Positions 16,591 through 26,748 of a stretch of DNA of 64,000 bases are shown in pieces. The position numbers and the translations under genes were made by a program. The stretch's first letter is position 1; each line of letters opens with the position of its first letter. The stretch is from positions 1 to 64,000 of IMG/VR virus record IMGVR_UViG_3300025168_016729, one strand, 5' to 3'. The stretch is from a virus. A model generated the notes under the pieces. The model was not told where the DNA came from and made no database searches. It worked only from the letters and a program-made list of their open reading frames with translations.

Positions 16591-19500
16591 TTAGGAATTT
16601 CCATCATTTTGGTTGTTAATGAGACCTGCAATAGCATTAGGAGCCAGTCCAACACTGTCTTGGACTGGATTATTAGCTAAATCAAGCCTAGCTTCTTGAA
16701 CTTCGTCTAATTCTGCATTCTCTTTAGCCAAGTCTGGTCTAAAGCCTAGTTTTGTTGTAATCTTGTCTAACTCTATTAATGAAAAATAATCATATGGCCA
16801 ATTATAAGTCGGGTCATTGACTGCATTATTGTCAGCATAAGACATAATTGACATAACCGATCTTAATCCTAAGATTCTTTCCTCCGAGGCTCTAGATAAA
16901 GGTCCCTGCTCTAGTCTATCTATGGCTGCTTGATAGGGATCAAAATCATACCCATTCACCTCTTTAGTAATCAGCTTGTCATAGGACTTCAATCCTCTTC
17001 TCTTAACCTTAAATACAAACCACTTTATATCTACATTAAATCCATCTTTACTTGGCAGATTAGAAATATCTAATAGGTCAACCCTTGGGTGACCAGTCCT
17101 GGGGATGTTAAGCTCTATCTGTTTTTGGATTATTTCAGGAAATATTAGTGGATCTTCTTCTACTTTTTCCCCTGGCATATAATGATCTATAGCCGTTACA
17201 TCCATTTTCAATGAGGTTCCAGCCTCTGGGGCAAGTCCCTGCCAAATATCTGCTAAGTCTTGACGACTCAAAGATACTCCATGCTCCATCATATAGACAA
17301 CAGGCGTCTCAATAAGTTCTACATTTGCTAAAGTGCTGTCGTAATCATCTCCTCCGAAAGGATTTATAAAAGAAGATACCCTTGGATAAGTAGAGGGAAG
17401 AAGAGGAGCTAATCGCATTGCTAGAGAAGGAGGAAGAGAATAGTTGGTGAATGTACGTCGGAACTCTTTTATCTTGGGTCCCAACTCAGTTGGAGAGGCT
17501 TTTAGCGTCATAAATTTAGGCTTGTTCGCGGCGTCCATATAGAATGGCATCGCTATCACTGCTTCGCTAATTATCTTTTCATCAGACTCTCCTAATACAC
17601 CGAGCCTTTTTGCCTTTTGAGACTCAAAAGTTCCTCGCATAATTTCACCAGGATCAAACCCAACCAAGTCGCCCAACGAACCAATTGTTCTTCCAGATTC
17701 TATTACCCACTTCGGAACTTTTCTCATCTCTATCTGTTGTCCGGTAGAATTAGTGGCTCCTAAGGTTGGATCACCTACTAAACGCAACTCAGTCTCTTTT
17801 AAGCTAACATCTTTAATATAGAGAAAGACTCCTTCATTTTCTTGAGGCATTATTCCATACTGGTGCCACATTCCATAAGTCCCTGCCTGAGAACTATCAA
17901 AGTCTCCTAATTCTACAGACGAGGAAAAGTTATATTTTCCGGCTGTAGTAGCTGAAGACCAGTTTGGAAAATCAAGAATCGGACATTCCCACTTAGGCAT
18001 GATTACCCACTTATTTGGATCTACAGGGGTAGTAGCTCCATTTTCTAATGGGAAAATATTAGTTAAACTTACACTAGCGTCTATATCCATGCGATTCTGC
18101 CAGGCACGGTTCCACCCATAGGGAGGAGTAGCTGTGGTACTTTGTGTGTTCCCATTTAAATCTAAGTATGAGCCAATATCAAAGTCATAATAGCTTCCGC
18201 TTTCATTAAGAAATTCAATTGTAGTATCCTGGGCGGCATTTCCAATTATTTCATTGAGAGTATAGTTTCTACTATCTTTTGGAGCAAACGTAATACGAGC
18301 TACGCTAGTACCATAATAATAAGGAGGGGTGAATGGAGCAAATTCTCCATAGTGATCTGGCCAAGTTGAACCACTGGGGCGTTGAGCGCCTTTAGCCCCT
18401 AAATTACCGGAGGTATACAAAGCCCATCCAGAAGATCCAGTTGCAGTAGGAACACCAAACGCATATGGATTATTGTAAAGATTAAACTTATCAGTCTTTG
18501 ATAAGCAGATTTCCATCATGTATGCAGTTTGACCATCGGCATATACCTGTGCTGCACTTGGTACCGATGAATTATCAGCAGACGAGTCCGACGAATTAGA
18601 AGATTTGCCAAACCGAGAGACAAACTTAGTCAAAAAACCGTCTGAGCCATTCAAGTTTGTCTTATGGGATAAGAAGAACTCAGGCACAGACGCTAAAAAG
18701 TTGGACATACCCTTACGATAAAGCGGGGACCCCTCCTTCAAGGACCCGCTCACATCATTGAAAATTACTTCATTTATATCTGACAGAACAGTGGCGTCAC
18801 GAGAATTTCCTAAATAATTATCTGGAGATAAAAGAGCCTCAAATGGAAGACGATCAGCCCACATAAACTTATTAACATTATTGACACTAAAGTCAAAAGA
18901 GTTCTGTCCCACCGTAGCTGGGTTGTTCCCTGAGAATCTGCGATTGTTACCCGGTATTTGTCCAGCCGTAGGACTGATTAAGGTCCCACTCAAAGCCCCA
19001 TCTAATATAAGACTAGCAGTCATTGGTAAGAACTGGTCTTCATTTTTTCCGATTCTTCTAACAGGATAATCTACTGCAATTCCTGATTTAATAGAGTTGT
19101 ATATGATCCCAGGAGCAAAGTATGGACGCAACATGCTTCTCATTGCTTGTGTTGAGGATCCAGAAACTCCGGTAAAACTAAAGGAATATGAGGAAGAAAA
19201 AAGTGTTGCAAGTTGCAAGGTGCGGTTTACAGGATAGAACCCTTCATATGGCAGTAGTTTTAAGACTGCATCTGACTTTATTTCAAAGTGACGAGGATAA
19301 TTATTAAAAGAAAAGTCTAAAGTATCTTTAGCCATAAATGGATTTAAATATTCTATATTATCACTATTGACGTATCGTTCAAAGAAAGTTGGACTAGACG
19401 AGTCATAAGTAGTATTATTCGCCCCAGTTAGTGATAACGTTGATGAAACCAGTGAAAAGGCGTCTCCATTGTTTTCATAAGTTTGTAAGTGCTCACTCAT

Positions 19501-22500
19501 CCGATACTCAGGTACGATGGTATATTCTTGTCCTTTGGTTCGGACATCCTGACTATATTCTTCATAAGAGTTGTAGAATGGCGCTCGGCTTTCTAATAAA
19601 TCGCCGCGATTTGGTCCCTCAATAACACGGCGGGCAGTATTGGCTACCCACGCTGGGCGACTATAAGCTCCCCCTGGCGAAGCAGGGTAGACAAAATATG
19701 GGCAAGTTGTAACAGCGGGTGCGCCCCCCGCCATAGCACTCATAGTGCCATAAGGTCCTGATATAAATGTGCCGGCTATTGTTTTACCATTCATGCTGGT
19801 TCCCGCAGTATCCGCCACAAGATTTACCTGGTTTGAGGCTAAAGATGCAACCGAAATATTAATTGCCCCAGCCGCTTGGGATAAACCAATAGTCTGTCCA
19901 ATTGCCTGTGCAACCTTGGTTGTAGTGTTTGCATCTGAGCACCCTATATTAGTAGCGGTAGAACTAGCCACTGCAATAGCTTGATCAAATATATAACTAA
20001 CTGCTCCGTGCGCAACATCATTAAGAATTAGGGTCAAACTGTTAAGACTGTAGTCTGTGCCACCAGACCAAGTGGTTACTGCTACGCCCGTGACACCAGT
20101 ATCACTAGAGGCTATAGGTTCGGAATTCCAGGGCGTACCAGCCGTACCGGCAGTCAGTGTTATAGTATCTGTCCCAGATTTAGCTGGGGCAGCGATGTTT
20201 AGTGGTGATGCATCAGAGCGAGATGCATCTATAGCATTGTAGAGTTGATTTCTAGATTCTTCTTTTGTGAACCAACTACTATCAGCGTTTTGTACTCCTA
20301 CTTCGTATTTATTAGCGCCTGAGTCAAATACATTAGCACTAGATCCTGCCTTAAATTCAAAAGTTTTTGTCTGCGTAAGGTCATCAATCTCTATTGTGAC
20401 TGAGGCTCCAGCTAAAGTGTTTCCAGCAGCACTAGCACCAAGCTCTAATTCACCAACAGCCGTGGCGTTACCTTGACCTTGGAAAACAGAGGCTACGATA
20501 GCTGCGGTAGCAGCGGTAGCAGAAGTCGTGGAACAAACTTGAGTCATCGCTGGGGCGCTATAAATATATTGGGCTGATATGGCATCTCCTCTGAGATATT
20601 CTGAAGAATTTGCTGTTGAGTTTTGCCTCATTCTTCCATGGCTTGTCATCATGAGTTCGCCCGAAGCTAACGTAGATGCTCCAGCTAAAAGAAATCTGCG
20701 ACCAGCGCCATCCACCGCACCCTTGAGACTTGAAGTAGACTCACTGTAAAGATAAGAATCCATCGGCCATAGGGACCCTGAGCCATTTCCAGTAAACGTG
20801 GCGAGGGGTGTGGTTGCTGAATCGTATGAAAGTTGGTTGTATTGTGATGTCAAGTATCCTTGAGAAGTTACGAAAGAGGAAGATATTCGGGGATATTGTC
20901 GGTTATAGGCTTCAATATTAGTATCATTGTCCAATAAAGCCAGGCTCGTTATTGGTGTAGCCGCAATATTCACAGTGGCTACTGTTTTATCATTCTTCCA
21001 AAAATTAGTGGAAAAAGATAAGCGACCTCTAGATGCAGAGAGATAAGTATATATTTCTTTGGGATATATTGTTTCTGCATATGATGTAAGACGAATAATG
21101 TCAGTGCCATCTACTGTGGAACGTAAATTTGTGATATGATTATCACGGAAACTTTCATACGGTCTCTTAATCTTATTGGTTGCCCACTTAAGTGATTTAC
21201 CCCACCTATTGTTGAGCGACCGATTAGCAAACCCCATCAAATAATTACCGTAAGCATATTCCACAGTCACATTCATAGGCTTATGATAATCAGTTGCTTC
21301 AGCAGTCCCTGGGTGTGTTTTTATGTGATGAAGAAGTGGCTTATAGCGTGATGTTATGGGTGCTTCCCGAAAACGGGCAATATACCGATAGGGAACTTGA
21401 TTACCAGCGCGATCTTGTTGGAGACGTGTTGCGTAAGATCCAAGAGACCTGTTTTCATTAGTTGCAATTTGCCTCTCTTGTGAGGTTAATTGAGCAGTAG
21501 CAGGAGCAATTTCATATAAATTATCTCTCCTGTAGTAAGACCCAAGCGTTGACTCTCCTTGGCGAAGCTGGGTCCATGGAACAAAATCTACGTTTTCTGT
21601 AGACCACAAATAAGAAGTTTGCCCAGAACTATTAGAAAACAGACACTTATCTCCGAACTTATTTATGTCCGCCGTCAAAAGACTACTTGTAGTAATAGTA
21701 ATATTGCGAGGATAATGAGATGAAGAAAGAACAAATTGGTCCATCAACTCTTTTCCTGGGCTGTTTGTGCCAGACAAGGACATAAACCAGGCGGTTCTGT
21801 CACCGGCAGGTATAGGACGAGAAAAGAACCCATTGTCTCTTACTGACCCAGTGTTCAGAGTATATCCTGCGCCTGGAGTTAGTTCGCCCGCATAAATTTG
21901 AATTCTTTCCGTTGTGTTTCTTTGGGTTTTATGTACTGCTGCGTAGTTTCCGTACACCCCATTATTAAGATTGGTTAACACATTGGGGACAGTTGGCGAC
22001 AACTCATTTAAAACATTTATTCCAGAACTTGTTATAAATCCACCCCAGCCAGTATAGTTTTTCATCTGGGTGTTGTAAGCTTCTCTTACGGGTATATTCC
22101 GGAAGGGGAGAGCGTTATTCGGAGCAAGTTGATCGGAAGTTATATCTCGGAATTGCTGCCTAGACACTAGTTTTCCGCCGGGAGAAGAGAACCTACTCAC
22201 AAATATATTTTGATTAGTGCGGCGATCGGCCCGTTGTCTTGGGTTAGCATAATCAACAGATCCCGTCCTTCCAATTACCAACTCCCCATGAAAAGGAACT
22301 GACTGGCTACGCATTGTGGGAGGTGTAAGGAATGCTGTTGGAATAGATCCTGTGTAATATGACCCAGTATTAAATATGAAGTCCATATTGGCTGAGTCAC
22401 GATCCGAGGACTGAAACACTTCATACCCTAATTTATAATTTCCAATTATGTTTACTCCGTCACTCGGTGTTAGCGATCCGGTAAAAGTTTTAATGTTTTG

Positions 22501-25500
22501 GATATTTAAGGGAGATTTAGAACCATGGTCGCGAAGATATTGACCCTTCGGAGTAATTCCTGTTGTAATTCTCGCTATTTCAATTTGACCTCCAGCTATT
22601 GCAAGAGTGTGAGATTCACGACGGTAACGACTTACTGAAGTAGCAGCGCCGATATCTTTATAACTCATAGGAGCGACATGACGAGCTTGAAATCCGCCTA
22701 CGTGCTGCTGAGTGAAGGGCGACTGCATTGGTAGGCTATTTTGGAAAGGATGAATAACATCTTCGTGGAGATTTGTTATGTTTACTCCGGATAATCCGCC
22801 CTCCAACAGTACACTTTGATATCCTCCACGGTCGTTACTAGAACTCATTAGAGAGAAAGGTGCCAACAAATCTCCTTTGTATCCCCTCCCATCCTTAGTA
22901 GCCTTAAACGGAATTTTATTTTTTGTTCCCGGAATTAATTCGTCAACACATACCTTGAGCGATTCAAAATCAGAAAATACAACATCTTTAATATTTCTTC
23001 TCTTATTGAGGCTCTGGTTTATGCCGCCGATCGTAGGAAAGTTTAGTTTAGTGGTAAGACACACTATATTGCTGCTACTGTGATCTTGCTTGAGTGCATT
23101 AAAAATAGCATTAGCAGAACTTTGGTTTCCTGCGGGGATATTTAATTGACCGTTATTTCTTTGCGCTTTTAAGTTCCACCAATTGCAGTTCGTATCTTGT
23201 TTGTTATTAAGCGGTGCGTGAGTAAATTTCCACCCAGGCTCATCAGGACAGATTTTTCCTGAGTTTGAAACAGTCCCATAGGGTGCGGGCATCCTTACTT
23301 TATAAGATCCAGGATATTTATAACTTATTTTAGGTCGTTCAAGCGAATGGTTCTCTATAATTGTTCTAACGTTATCAGCCTTGGCAGCACTAGCTGGGAG
23401 AAGTTGTTGAATCATCTCCCCCATAGAAACATCTAACCATTTATAAAACTTAACATACTTTTCAAAATCCGGTGCCCCTTGGACATTTCTAAAGAATATT
23501 TCTCGTAGTTTTTCTAAATTTTTGTAATTTGGGCGGTACTTATTGACCGGTTCACCGATTAAATTATTGTACTCTTCTATGGATGCAAATAATTGCAACA
23601 TGCGCTCGGAAATACTTCTATATAAACTCTTTTCAACAGCAAAAAATAAATTTGTTGGTCGGTAGTTTATTGTAAACATCTCATCATCAGAATCTAAAAT
23701 TCTGATCATGTCATCTGATATAGAATAATCCACAGGTTGCAGAATTCCAGTGTTTACATACTGCTTCTTGATTGTAACAGTACTGGCAGGGAATAAATCT
23801 CCCCGTCCCGTGTGCTGTCTAAGATTAATATCACTAAATGTGGAGTTTGCTCCATTTTGATAGTCTGATATATAACCAGCGTTTACTGATCCAGAGGAGT
23901 AGTCACTGACACTAAATTGTCCTATTGTATTACTACCTGTTAAATTAGCAAAGTCCCAGTTCATAGCTAGGGTCTGGATTTCAGGAATATATACATTTGG
24001 TTTTTCGGTCTGGAATGAATATGCATTCCTATAAGGATTCTTTCGTCCAAAACTAAATGACTCGCGAGCGTGAAAATCTACCGTATCATTGGGTATATAA
24101 TCACTCCAGTAACGGCAACTAGATGCACGAGTGTCGGCATATTCTAAAAGAGTACTATTATAGTTTGTGCGGTGAGCACCAAGATAAAGTCGTTTTGCCG
24201 AGTTAATCATTGCCGACCCTGTGGTATACTGTAGGTCTAGCTTTTCAGAAAAACTATTTCTCTTAATATTACCATCATAGTTTACACCGTATAATTCCAA
24301 TTCATATTCTAGGGCGGTACCACCAACAAAACTTGTCCCTAGAACTCCTTCGGCGTATGGCCATTTTTTAGGCTTGACACTAAGTGCTATATTCCACTTT
24401 TGATTATCATAAACCTCACTGAAGACACTACTGGTTAATAGGGTAGTTCCTGCCCGATTTTCAACGGCAAAATATACATCGCGAACTCTTTCGGTTGGAG
24501 AAGATATAGTCGCGTAGTCGCCGGGTGATTTTACCGCATAAACTTGTAAACCCCAATCAAAATTAGATCCTATCCAGGTTAAATCGGTAGAAGTTTGAGA
24601 AGGGTACTGGGGAGTGTGATAGCCAAACAGAGAAGATGTTACAGGGAAAGAAGGAACGAAAGGTAAATTATCCACGTTTGATCGGTCTGGAAAGACAAAT
24701 TCAGACTCTATTGTGAAGGCAAACTCTTCTAAATTAGTAGCCGAGCCAGAACCGTTAATCAGTCCATAGGAACTGGGGTTGGAACTGTCATAATATTGAT
24801 AAACTGTGGACTGATTACTTTGAGCACTGACTAGCCCTGAAAAGTCAACATATTTCTTAGGCGAGGAAATATTTCTATAACTGCTCGTAAGATAATACTT
24901 AGAATTATTGGCATAAGCATTAAGAGAAATTATATCTTCACCCACCCCCAAGCAACGAATAAAATTTCGGACTGATTTAGCTGTCCCTTTAGACTTATAG
25001 ATAAAGCTTAAGTTATTGTAGATATTTCGGTATATGATGTTCTTAGTGTTGTTAAGAGCTTGATCAAATTTTATCTTCTCATCTCGCTGTGTAAATTGAG
25101 CCAAGGCACTAATATTTTCAAAGAATTCCGGAGTCTCAAGTCCAGCATTATCTACAAGTCGGTTAACATGAGGAAACTCTTTTATACTACCAGATAAGCT
25201 CCCACTCATATATTCTACATTTTTAAGCTTAGATAAGTAATCTATCTGGATATAAGCAGTGTCAAAATAGTTACTCATCACCTGAACAAGGGAAGTTAAT
25301 TCTCCTCCGTCATTTTCGTCTTCTTCTATTATCCATGCAGGAACTTGATTTATCAGCCGTGAGGAATTATTATAATCGTAGACAGATCCAGTTAAACTAA
25401 GTCCGCTTCGCTTATTTAAAAACAGCGGGTTAGTTTTTCTAATAATGGGATCTTTTGCTTCTGTTACGCTAGTAAGATTTAGAGTATCTACTGCGGATCC

Positions 25501-26748
25501 TGTATTTCTACTATATGCCGGGTTATATTGAATATAAGAACCGTTAGAGACACGACCAGAATAATCAAGAATTATTTTATCAACAGTAGTATCTCCAGTG
25601 ATACCCGCATTAAATTTGTAGTATACCCCTAGATCCTTATTTGCATCAAATTTATCACTTCCGCCATCAACATGAGTAAACCAATATCTTCCTATATCTT
25701 GTGCATTCCTGTTGCTCTTCCAGAAACGAAACTCGTCTAATGAGGCAGATAATTTACCATATCCTTGAAATTGTAATTCAGTATAAGCCGTGCCCTCTAG
25801 AGAGCCGGAGGTAGCTGCACGCAAAGCTCCGATATTACTAACCAGAGATCCAGTGACAAGACCGATCGTACCTGCTTGGTGACCAGATGCAGTAATATTG
25901 GTTTCATAACATGTACCATCAATATAAAAATCTACTGTAGGAATAGTATTTTTAGTGTTGAACACAAACGAATAATGATTCCACGATCCACTACATATAG
26001 CAATCGTTCCTGTAGTAGGAATTGATTGGGTGAAATATCCCGTAGTTCCAGACAACATTGTGACATGAAAACGGTCTTCTGATCCGGAAAAAACTTCTAC
26101 CCGAAGTCGTCCATAGCCTGCCGAGGATGAAGCATGTCCATTCCAGAGATCATATATAACTTGTTTTTCACCTTGGGCTGAAGAATTGGGCATTCCTTCG
26201 TTCTTTTTATAAAAGAATTCTACAGTAGAACCGCTAAGTCCACCAAACTCAAGATTTGATGTTCTATTCTCTGGAACTGAATAAATCGTTCCGGTATGAG
26301 GACCACCCTTGGTCTGGACATATTCTGAAGGGCTCGCGGAAGCGTAGCCATAACCAACTAACTGATCAGTTTTTGTTCCCCAAGAGGGGCTAAGTACCAC
26401 AAACCCAGTACTTCCAGGATATTCTTCATCAAAAATGTACTTTTCTAAAGGATTTAAATCATTATAAAACTTGATCTTTTCTGCTGCTGGACCATCGTAG
26501 GGATAGTATCCAGCAACATAGTTCATAGAATCATTGTAATACTTTTGGGCTGAGCCAAACTTAACAAAGTTGACCGGATTAGAATAATCTACAGGAGGTA
26601 CTAATTGATCCTGTCTTTCAATACTTTCAGACAATTGTCCTGGGGATTTTATTCCGTCCACAGTTTCCGTAGACGTATCCTTAAGATACTTTGAAACAAC
26701 TGTAGTCTGTCTGTTGTTTTGAAATAATTTACCTAATCCGTTACTCAT
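16591..26748 (-). CDS. Giant virion adhesin-like protein (3385 aa) with LamG domain
   Basis: One 10.2-kb reading frame. The N-terminal 130 residues look like a docking segment. A LamG/concanavalin-A-like domain spans about residues 170-360 (SGSTVEFFYKKNEG, GSWNHYSFVFNTKNTIPTVD, then ASLDEFRFWKSNRNAQDI). The long middle is beta-rich and Ser/Tyr/Asn-rich. Residues about 2069-2350 form an Ala/Thr/Gly-rich insert holding two related repeat domains (beginning SVTIEIDDLTQTKTFEF and SLTLILNDVAHGAVSYIF), each ending in a TAGT-type turn. No signal peptide, so it is a virion protein. Glycan binding by LamG fits a tail-fibre or baseplate adhesin. Overlaps the upstream gene by ATGA. Confidence 0.78.
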   Translation of the reverse strand: MSNGLGKLFQNNRQTTVVSKYLKDTSTETVDGIKSPGQLSESIERQDQLVPPVDYSNPVNFVKFGSAQKYYNDSMNYVAGYYPYDGPAAEKIKFYNDLNPLEKYIFDEEYPGSTGFVVLSPSWGTKTDQLVGYGYASASPSEYVQTKGGPHTGTIYSVPENRTSNLEFGGLSGSTVEFFYKKNEGMPNSSAQGEKQVIYDLWNGHASSSAGYGRLRVEVFSGSEDRFHVTMLSGTTGYFTQSIPTTGTIAICSGSWNHYSFVFNTKNTIPTVDFYIDGTCYETNITASGHQAGTIGLVTGSLVSNIGALRAATSGSLEGTAYTELQFQGYGKLSASLDEFRFWKSNRNAQDIGRYWFTHVDGGSDKFDANKDLGVYYKFNAGITGDTTVDKIILDYSGRVSNGSYIQYNPAYSRNTGSAVDTLNLTSVTEAKDPIIRKTNPLFLNKRSGLSLTGSVYDYNNSSRLINQVPAWIIEEDENDGGELTSLVQVMSNYFDTAYIQIDYLSKLKNVEYMSGSLSGSIKEFPHVNRLVDNAGLETPEFFENISALAQFTQRDEKIKFDQALNNTKNIIYRNIYNNLSFIYKSKGTAKSVRNFIRCLGVGEDIISLNAYANNSKYYLTSSYRNISSPKKYVDFSGLVSAQSNQSTVYQYYDSSNPSSYGLINGSGSATNLEEFAFTIESEFVFPDRSNVDNLPFVPSFPVTSSLFGYHTPQYPSQTSTDLTWIGSNFDWGLQVYAVKSPGDYATISSPTERVRDVYFAVENRAGTTLLTSSVFSEVYDNQKWNIALSVKPKKWPYAEGVLGTSFVGGTALEYELELYGVNYDGNIKRNSFSEKLDLQYTTGSAMINSAKRLYLGAHRTNYNSTLLEYADTRASSCRYWSDYIPNDTVDFHARESFSFGRKNPYRNAYSFQTEKPNVYIPEIQTLAMNWDFANLTGSNTIGQFSVSDYSSGSVNAGYISDYQNGANSTFSDINLRQHTGRGDLFPASTVTIKKQYVNTGILQPVDYSISDDMIRILDSDDEMFTINYRPTNLFFAVEKSLYRSISERMLQLFASIEEYNNLIGEPVNKYRPNYKNLEKLREIFFRNVQGAPDFEKYVKFYKWLDVSMGEMIQQLLPASAAKADNVRTIIENHSLERPKISYKYPGSYKVRMPAPYGTVSNSGKICPDEPGWKFTHAPLNNKQDTNCNWWNLKAQRNNGQLNIPAGNQSSANAIFNALKQDHSSSNIVCLTTKLNFPTIGGINQSLNKRRNIKDVVFSDFESLKVCVDELIPGTKNKIPFKATKDGRGYKGDLLAPFSLMSSSNDRGGYQSVLLEGGLSGVNITNLHEDVIHPFQNSLPMQSPFTQQHVGGFQARHVAPMSYKDIGAATSVSRYRRESHTLAIAGGQIEIARITTGITPKGQYLRDHGSKSPLNIQNIKTFTGSLTPSDGVNIIGNYKLGYEVFQSSDRDSANMDFIFNTGSYYTGSIPTAFLTPPTMRSQSVPFHGELVIGRTGSVDYANPRQRADRRTNQNIFVSRFSSPGGKLVSRQQFRDITSDQLAPNNALPFRNIPVREAYNTQMKNYTGWGGFITSSGINVLNELSPTVPNVLTNLNNGVYGNYAAVHKTQRNTTERIQIYAGELTPGAGYTLNTGSVRDNGFFSRPIPAGDRTAWFMSLSGTNSPGKELMDQFVLSSSHYPRNITITTSSLLTADINKFGDKCLFSNSSGQTSYLWSTENVDFVPWTQLRQGESTLGSYYRRDNLYEIAPATAQLTSQERQIATNENRSLGSYATRLQQDRAGNQVPYRYIARFREAPITSRYKPLLHHIKTHPGTAEATDYHKPMNVTVEYAYGNYLMGFANRSLNNRWGKSLKWATNKIKRPYESFRDNHITNLRSTVDGTDIIRLTSYAETIYPKEIYTYLSASRGRLSFSTNFWKNDKTVATVNIAATPITSLALLDNDTNIEAYNRQYPRISSSFVTSQGYLTSQYNQLSYDSATTPLATFTGNGSGSLWPMDSYLYSESTSSLKGAVDGAGRRFLLAGASTLASGELMMTSHGRMRQNSTANSSEYLRGDAISAQYIYSAPAMTQVCSTTSATAATAAIVASVFQGQGNATAVGELELGASAAGNTLAGASVTIEIDDLTQTKTFEFKAGSSANVFDSGANKYEVGVQNADSSWFTKEESRNQLYNAIDASRSDASPLNIAAPAKSGTDTITLTAGTAGTPWNSEPIASSDTGVTGVAVTTWSGGTDYSLNSLTLILNDVAHGAVSYIFDQAIAVASSTATNIGCSDANTTTKVAQAIGQTIGLSQAAGAINISVASLASNQVNLVADTAGTSMNGKTIAGTFISGPYGTMSAMAGGAPAVTTCPYFVYPASPGGAYSRPAWVANTARRVIEGPNRGDLLESRAPFYNSYEEYSQDVRTKGQEYTIVPEYRMSEHLQTYENNGDAFSLVSSTLSLTGANNTTYDSSSPTFFERYVNSDNIEYLNPFMAKDTLDFSFNNYPRHFEIKSDAVLKLLPYEGFYPVNRTLQLATLFSSSYSFSFTGVSGSSTQAMRSMLRPYFAPGIIYNSIKSGIAVDYPVRRIGKNEDQFLPMTASLILDGALSGTLISPTAGQIPGNNRRFSGNNPATVGQNSFDFSVNNVNKFMWADRLPFEALLSPDNYLGNSRDATVLSDINEVIFNDVSGSLKEGSPLYRKGMSNFLASVPEFFLSHKTNLNGSDGFLTKFVSRFGKSSNSSDSSADNSSVPSAAQVYADGQTAYMMEICLSKTDKFNLYNNPYAFGVPTATGSSGWALYTSGNLGAKGAQRPSGSTWPDHYGEFAPFTPPYYYGTSVARITFAPKDSRNYTLNEIIGNAAQDTTIEFLNESGSYYDFDIGSYLDLNGNTQSTTATPPYGWNRAWQNRMDIDASVSLTNIFPLENGATTPVDPNKWVIMPKWECPILDFPNWSSATTAGKYNFSSSVELGDFDSSQAGTYGMWHQYGIMPQENEGVFLYIKDVSLKETELRLVGDPTLGATNSTGQQIEMRKVPKWVIESGRTIGSLGDLVGFDPGEIMRGTFESQKAKRLGVLGESDEKIISEAVIAMPFYMDAANKPKFMTLKASPTELGPKIKEFRRTFTNYSLPPSLAMRLAPLLPSTYPRVSSFINPFGGDDYDSTLANVELIETPVVYMMEHGVSLSRQDLADIWQGLAPEAGTSLKMDVTAIDHYMPGEKVEEDPLIFPEIIQKQIELNIPRTGHPRVDLLDISNLPSKDGFNVDIKWFVFKVKRRGLKSYDKLITKEVNGYDFDPYQAAIDRLEQGPLSRASEERILGLRSVMSIMSYADNNAVNDPTYNWPYDYFSLIELDKITTKLGFRPDLAKENAELDEVQEARLDLANNPVQDSVGLAPNAIAGLINNQNDGNS

